Positions 8,376 through 10,861 of a stretch of 10,861 nucleotides of DNA are shown here, piece by piece. The translations under genes were made by a program, and so were the position numbers. A model generated the notes under the pieces. That model had not been told where the DNA came from, did no database searches, and worked only from the letters and a program-made list of their open reading frames with translations. Every line of letters starts with the position of its first letter. Position 1 is the first letter of the stretch. The stretch is taken from NCBI GenBank assembly GCA_003118195.1, contig BEXV01005957.1, positions 1 through 10,861 of the forward strand, read 5' to 3'. The stretch comes from Hemicentrotus pulcherrimus. Taxonomy: Eukaryota > Echinodermata > Echinoidea > Camarodonta > Strongylocentrotidae.

Positions 8376-8584
8376 GGAGTTCTTTTTGCCGAACCACCTA
8401 GCCTACACGTTTCAGCCACACCCTGGCAAGGCGTTTTAGATACCAAGGTCTTCAACTAATCTACAACAATTTCCCTATAGTGGATGAAGACTGTCTTTAC
8501 CTCAACGTGTACGCCCCAGACCCAAGGCTAAATTTATATAGTGCTTCATTTAAGGGGTGTTCCGACTGCAAGTTATTATTGTAA
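8376..8584 (+). pseudogene. Carboxylesterase (type B) second exon relic with several frameshifts
   Basis: After a possible AG acceptor (8374-8375) the plus strand reads GVLFAEPPSL, matching the conserved G-I-P-Y-A-E-P-P start of the carboxylesterase fold. Next come TFQPHP in a second frame (R-F-x-P-P-type block), TPWQGVLDTKVFN back in the first frame ending at TAA (8457-8459), NLQQFPYSG in the second frame, and DEDCLYLNVYAPD in the third frame from 8483. DEDCLYLNVYAP is the family's SEDCLYLNVY signature, containing the first disulfide cysteine. Order and spacing match the family, so these are pieces of one ancestral exon with about four frame changes. The remaining third frame stops at 8582. 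The oxyanion Gly-Gly-Gly, catalytic Ser/Glu/His exons were not found downstream. This is a dead fragment, not an active enzyme. Confidence 0.85.
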
Positions 8585-9917
8585 GGCTTTTTTTACGAAT
8601 TTGGAATCTGGGGATTACTTTTAATATTCCAACTCTTGTCGGCAAAATATTAAGATTTCAAAATCTTCACTTATTTTGATATCTCTGGCCAATATTGCTT
8701 CATTGCTAGCAAACTTGTTGCCTTTTTTGTTTGACAGCCCCCCCCCCCACAATGACGCACCTGTAACCCCAATCATTTCGTGTTGTGTTGTCTTGAAATA
8801 TATAGATGCCGATTATGTGTGTAGGCCTATACTGTTTTCACATTTAAATTACAGAGATTAAACTGTTGTTTTTATGTACATGTATCAATTGAAACATCAT
8901 TGCTTGAAATCACATATCTTTCTCAAACCGTACCTTTAAATATTGCAAACATAATGTGACCTTCCGTTTTCTGATAGCTTCAAATACTGTTCAAATATAC
9001 TGTTTCTCTCACGAACAACAGTATATTCATACTTGTTAAAAAAAGGCGGGTTAGCTCATAATCTTGTAAGAAGATAGGCCTAGAATTGTAATTATATTAA
9101 TCGAAATACTTTAATACTGTGGAACATTGTGGAAAGGAATATCCAGTTTTTGTGTGATAGCATTCTTGACTCGTTTTTAACGTAACTGAAGTTTCCAATC
9201 AGTTATTGCTCATTTCAGACAAAAAGTGTTTTCATATTTCTTTTTTTCATAGCAATCTCGGTTATTTAAATCAGTTTTTTTTAAAGTGTTTACCCTTTTT
9301 TAAAAATTTCACTGACATTATTCCATGATTTATTCAAGTATTACAATGAACAGCACTGATCATCGCTTTCACTTTTTCTTTGTATTCATTTGTATTTTTA
9401 GCGTACAGCTTTCGACGAAAAATGTTCAATTCAATTCAATTTAACACTTTCAAAAATTTAACCTAATCCGTATTACGGAAGAACGTTCTAAATGATTATC
9501 CGTCAAAATATTTGATTAGTTGAACTTCAGCCCAAGCGCCCTGAGAGGTATAGCCACAAATCTTTGCTCTGTGTTCTGTCACGTTTGTCTCGTTTCTGTG
9601 GAGTGGATTCTTGTTTCAAAGCCCAGTGTATGAATGATATAGTTCTTTTGATGCTACTAGATAATTTTTGGAGTTATCAAACTCAGCTTTAAATCATCAT
9701 TTTACATATTTTGATTTGGATTCACCACTGGAAGTCACTGTGCCACCCCATGCAGAGATAGTGAACCTCTATTGCAAATTGTGCCTTTTGTTGCCTATTG
9801 TGAAAGGGTGAAAGTCAGACTACAACTAAAATATCCGGGAGGTTTTGATCTAATCTACTTCACTCTTTCTCAACTGTTGGTGATTAGCTGAAAGAATCTA
9901 CTAGGTATGATGATACA
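8585..9917. other. AT-rich DNA without recognisable genes
   Basis: No exon continuing the esterase (nucleophile elbow G-x-S-x-G or H-G-G-G) was seen on the plus strand, and nothing recognisable on the minus. It holds a run of 11 C (8738-8748), a short TTCAA repeat (9425-9442), a small palindrome TCCGTATTACGGA near 9466-9478, and two copies of TAGGCCTA (8822, 9075). Part of the right side, perhaps from about 9540, could be the 5' untranslated region of the LINE that follows, but its left edge cannot be placed by eye. Confidence 0.5.
8738..8748. repeat. C homopolymer, 11 nt
   Basis: An uninterrupted run of 11 C in AT-rich surroundings. Its length is easily miscounted in sequencing; no function is suggested. 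Confidence 0.9.
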
Positions 9918-10043
9918 ATGGAGTGGATTAAACTCCTCCGCCTACTATTATTGCTCTCGATTGTCAGGTATTTTTCAGCTCCTGGTAATGAACATTCCTT
10001 TATTAGCAGTGAGAAGACAGTTATTATTTCCTCAGAGCACTAA
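9918..10043 (+). CDS. Short leader-like reading frame, possibly part of the LINE
   Basis: An ATG at 9918 opens 41 codons to TAA (10041-10043), starting MEWIKLLRLLLLLSIVRYFS. The N-terminus looks like a signal peptide or the leucine-rich stretch that commonly precedes 2A-like motifs. The bases ATTGTCAGGT near its hydrophobic part resemble ATTGTCTGGT at the true 2A site 150 bp downstream, so the frame could be a broken or duplicated beginning of the LINE ORF. It is not in the same frame as the 2A-endonuclease frame. It may equally be chance; no homologue is recognised. Confidence 0.25.
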   Translation: MEWIKLLRLLLLLSIVRYFSAPGNEHSFISSEKTVIISSEH

Positions 10044-10113
10044 AAGAGGGGAAATGAGGTGAAGTACATAGGGGCACCCACTGCCTATTACTGCCTGCTT
10101 CCAGTTCGCTATC

Positions 10114-10149
10114 CTATTGTCTGGTGACGTCCATCCGAATCCAGGCCCC
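10114..10149 (+). other. 2A-like ribosome-skipping motif
   Basis: Codons for LLSGDVHPNPGP. The family consensus is D-V/I-E-x-N-P-G-P, with skipping between the last Gly (10144-10146) and Pro (10147-10149); here His replaces the usual Glu, which may lower or abolish activity. It is preceded by a modest hydrophobic stretch (ACFQFAILLS). In LINEs such motifs are thought to release the N-terminal part from the enzyme during translation. Confidence 0.75.
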
Positions 10150-10230
10150 ACCCAGGAAGAGAACAACAGACACCAACACAACCAAGATGAGCCTGGCACT
10201 CACAGACCAATCCGGTGTCGTGGCGTTATG

Positions 10231-10246
10231 TTGTTGTTGTTGTTGT
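10231..10246. repeat. (TTG)n microsatellite inside the LINE frame
   Basis: Five TTG units encode a run of leucines in the LINE frame, between the 2A motif and the in-frame TAG. Length change here by slippage adds or removes leucines without changing frame. Confidence 0.85.
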
Positions 10247-10840
10247 GTCATTCAATTATGAATATTTACGGCCACTCTACATAGTCTCAACACCATCAAT
10301 GGATGAACATCAGCCTTGGCATTAGACGCAATAAGAGGACCCACCGAGGCTGTAGAGCTCCGAGAAAACATGGTATCAAGGCTTCTGGAAGCACCCTCAA
10401 CCCAGCACCACCACAAGATGAAACTGTTTACCCTTCCACTACTCCAGAGAACAACTTTGATGATATTGATAATGGTAATCAATCAGATGAACATGGCTTT
10501 TTCATTGACATTGAATTAAAAGGGCTTAAAATAGCTCATCAGAATATATGTAGCTTATATCCTAAGATTGTTGATCTTAGAGAAAAAATGTCTAATTACC
10601 CATTTGACATAATAGCCTTCTTTGAGACCCATTTGGATGAGTCTATTGGTAATGCAGAAATTCATATTGAGGGTTATTCTCTTGAGAGAAGGGACCGAAA
10701 CCGTCAAGGGGGAGGAGTGGTCATTACACGAGGAACAGCATGTACAAACGTACTACGGATCGAAGTTAAGCGGTAAGCGGACACTTTTTTTTTTGAAGTC
10801 CCAAAAATTTCGCAACAACTCAGCCAGCCGCTGAATAAGC

Positions 10841-10861
10841 GGGGGGGGGGGGGGGGGGGGG
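10841..10861. repeat. Terminal run of 21 G, probable sequencing artefact
   Basis: The window ends in 21 consecutive G. Runs of G at a read or contig end are typical of no-signal base calls in two-colour sequencing chemistry. The preceding 75 bases, with three TAAGCGG copies (10767, 10774, 10836) and a T10 run (10785-10794), look unlike either the LINE or the local DNA. Confidence 0.8.

Larger units (their letters stand above)
10072..10776 (+). mobile_element. 5' part of a CR1/L2-like LINE with 2A-like peptide and endonuclease
   Basis: One reading frame runs from 10072 to a stop at 10774-10776, interrupted only by TAG at 10282-10284. Before the TAG it contains ILLSGDVHPNPGP, a 2A-like ribosome-skipping motif. 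After it, the segment from 10525 is the beginning of an APE-type endonuclease: KIAHQNICSL holds the conserved Asn, IIAFFETHLDE the metal-binding Glu, followed by GYSLERRDRNRQGGGVVI, all in the order and spacing of CR1/L2-type ORF2. The endonuclease nicks the chromosomal target so that reverse transcription can be primed there. The rest of the domain (Asp-x-Asn and Ser-Asp-His motifs) and the reverse transcriptase are absent. Loss of the 3' side is unusual, since most dead LINE copies lack the 5' side. The copy cannot move. Confidence 0.85.

Noticed and set aside
8676..8861. 61-codon plus-strand frame
   Set aside because: Runs through a C11 homopolymer with no recognisable protein content.
10252..10482. 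Minus-strand and alternative-frame reading frames over the LINE
   Set aside because: Shadows of the endonuclease frame, which alone shows conserved motifs.
1..10861. CRISPR array, prophage, defence island or other multi-gene prokaryotic system
   Set aside because: Spliced genes and a non-LTR element mark this as animal DNA; there are no regularly spaced repeats and no operon-like gene arrangement.

Overview
The window looks like AT-rich nuclear DNA from an animal, most likely a marine invertebrate deuterostome such as an echinoderm, hemichordate or lancelet. Coding sequence is split by GT-AG introns, one gene is a eukaryotic-type histidyl-tRNA synthetase, there is a carboxylesterase relic, and a non-LTR retrotransposon carries a 2A-like GDVHPNPGP motif of a kind reported from marine invertebrates. 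The phylum is an inference; nothing bacterial (operons, ribosome binding sites) is visible.

Layout. Positions 1-2308 hold the 3' end of a histidyl-tRNA synthetase gene on the + strand. Three exons (230-412, 1164-1310, 2243-2308) join in phase 0 and encode the last 131 residues: motif 3 of the catalytic core plus the anticodon-binding domain. The first complete intron holds a perfect 2 x 73 bp tandem duplication (775-920) and, just after it, a decayed second copy of the following exon (995-1097) with frame damage and a lost splice donor. Possible poly(A) signals follow at 2575 and 2959. A stretch at 3439-3735 is open in all three minus-strand frames and may contain the last exon of an unidentified leftward gene.

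From about 3640 to 7520 I see no convincing gene, only simple repeats, a 20-bp hairpin (4832-4882) and an 86-bp nested palindrome (6301-6386). From 7526 to 8584 lie a diverged tandem duplication and two pieces of a type-B carboxylesterase. The first coding exon is on the minus strand (7748-7914) and the second on the plus strand (8376-8584). Both are frameshifted, yet they would join seamlessly at a conserved protein position if they shared a strand, which suggests a dead gene broken by an inversion.

The right end (about 10072-10776, perhaps starting earlier) is the 5' part of a CR1/L2-like LINE: a 2A-like peptide, one in-frame TAG, then the start of an APE-type endonuclease, cut off before the reverse transcriptase. 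The window ends in odd sequence and 21 G residues, which looks like a contig-end artefact.

The histidyl-tRNA synthetase is the only clearly functional gene. The rest is gene and transposon wreckage, and I found no multi-gene system. The most notable items are the decayed duplicate exon, the opposite-strand esterase exons and the 2A-bearing LINE.
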